64,000 nucleotides of DNA, from contig NZ_FNNP01000001.1 in the NCBI RefSeq assembly GCF_900106805.1, positions 1,302,001 to 1,366,000 of the forward strand, given 5' to 3'. Numbering within the stretch: the first letter of the stretch is position 1; the number at the start of each line of letters is the position of its first letter. A program made the translations under genes and the position numbers. Below are positions 63,977-64,000 of this stretch, piece after piece. This stretch comes from Ruegeria halocynthiae. Lineage in GTDB: Bacteria; Pseudomonadota; Alphaproteobacteria; Rhodobacterales; Rhodobacteraceae. The notes beneath the pieces were generated by a model. It did no database searches and had not been told where the DNA came from. It saw only the letters and a program-made list of their open reading frames with translations.

Positions 63977-64000
63977 TGATGTCAGCTCACTGCGTTGCGG

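Overview
The window is chromosomal DNA of an alphaproteobacterium, most likely a marine Roseobacter-group member of the Rhodobacteraceae (Ruegeria-like). This is inferred from protein families and gene order, not from a database search. Pointers are DUF2484 proteins between murC and murB, a terminator-bearing leader upstream of mraZ that resembles the Rhodobacter UpsM RNA, a DUF1127 gene followed by tandem CCTCCTCCC hairpins (CcsR/cuckoo RNA type), twin-arginine-like leaders, and ABC transporters for polyamine-type and glycine-betaine-type solutes. Most of the window is compact and coding, with many 4-base ATGA overlaps.

Layout. 1-5971: the end of a polyamine-type ABC importer operon (binding protein and two permeases; the ATPase is presumably upstream), a strongly folded leader, creatinase, and a convergent agmatinase-family ureohydrolase. 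Together they look like an uptake and hydrolysis module for guanidino compounds. 6161-9217: a DUF3179 protein and a ClC anion transporter. 9310-36191 (minus strand): envelope and division genes in transcription order mraZ-rsmH-ftsL-ftsI-murE-murF-mraY-NTPase-murD, a lipoprotein, then, after a plus-strand flavoprotein and a gene-free stretch, ftsW-murG-murC-DUF2484-DUF2484-membrane protein-murB-ddl-ftsQ-ftsA-small exported protein-ftsZ-lpxC-bamD-recN. This is the dcw cluster, covering precursor synthesis from UDP-MurNAc to lipid II and the core divisome, extended by lipid A synthesis, outer-membrane assembly and DNA repair.

36192-37640 is the RNA-rich part: a probable UpsM-like leader RNA, an AT-rich spacer, DUF1127, and three tandem two-hairpin repeats ending in an intrinsic terminator. 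37689-46672 holds a DUF1330 protein, a UvrD/PcrA helicase, a membrane-bound diguanylate cyclase, pyruvate carboxylase (with a candidate PhaR operator upstream) and a MAPEG protein. 46701-49723 has a possible tiny exported peptide, two identical tRNA-Gly(GCC) genes, a three-domain Rid protein, an acetyltransferase and a stand-alone Lrp-type ligand domain. 49878-54648 is hisB-hisH-hisA-hisF-hisE with two opposite-strand periplasmic genes (DUF2147, DUF302) in the gaps. 54666-60758 is a mixed accessory stretch: GFA, CoA-binding, a candidate small RNA, YHS, a zinc-ribbon protein with an apparent ATT start, an RlmB-type methyltransferase, tRNA-Tyr, a GT39-like protein, DUF2478 and NnrU. 60864-63976 is a glycine-betaine-type importer, ATPase plus a duplicated-domain permease.

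No phage, insertion sequence, CRISPR array or restriction/defence locus was recognised. The most notable items are the cuckoo-RNA array, the putative UpsM leader, the creatinase leader, the three-domain Rid fusion, the apparent ATT start codon, the small-RNA candidate near 55.75 kb and the PhaR-like palindrome upstream of pyc.
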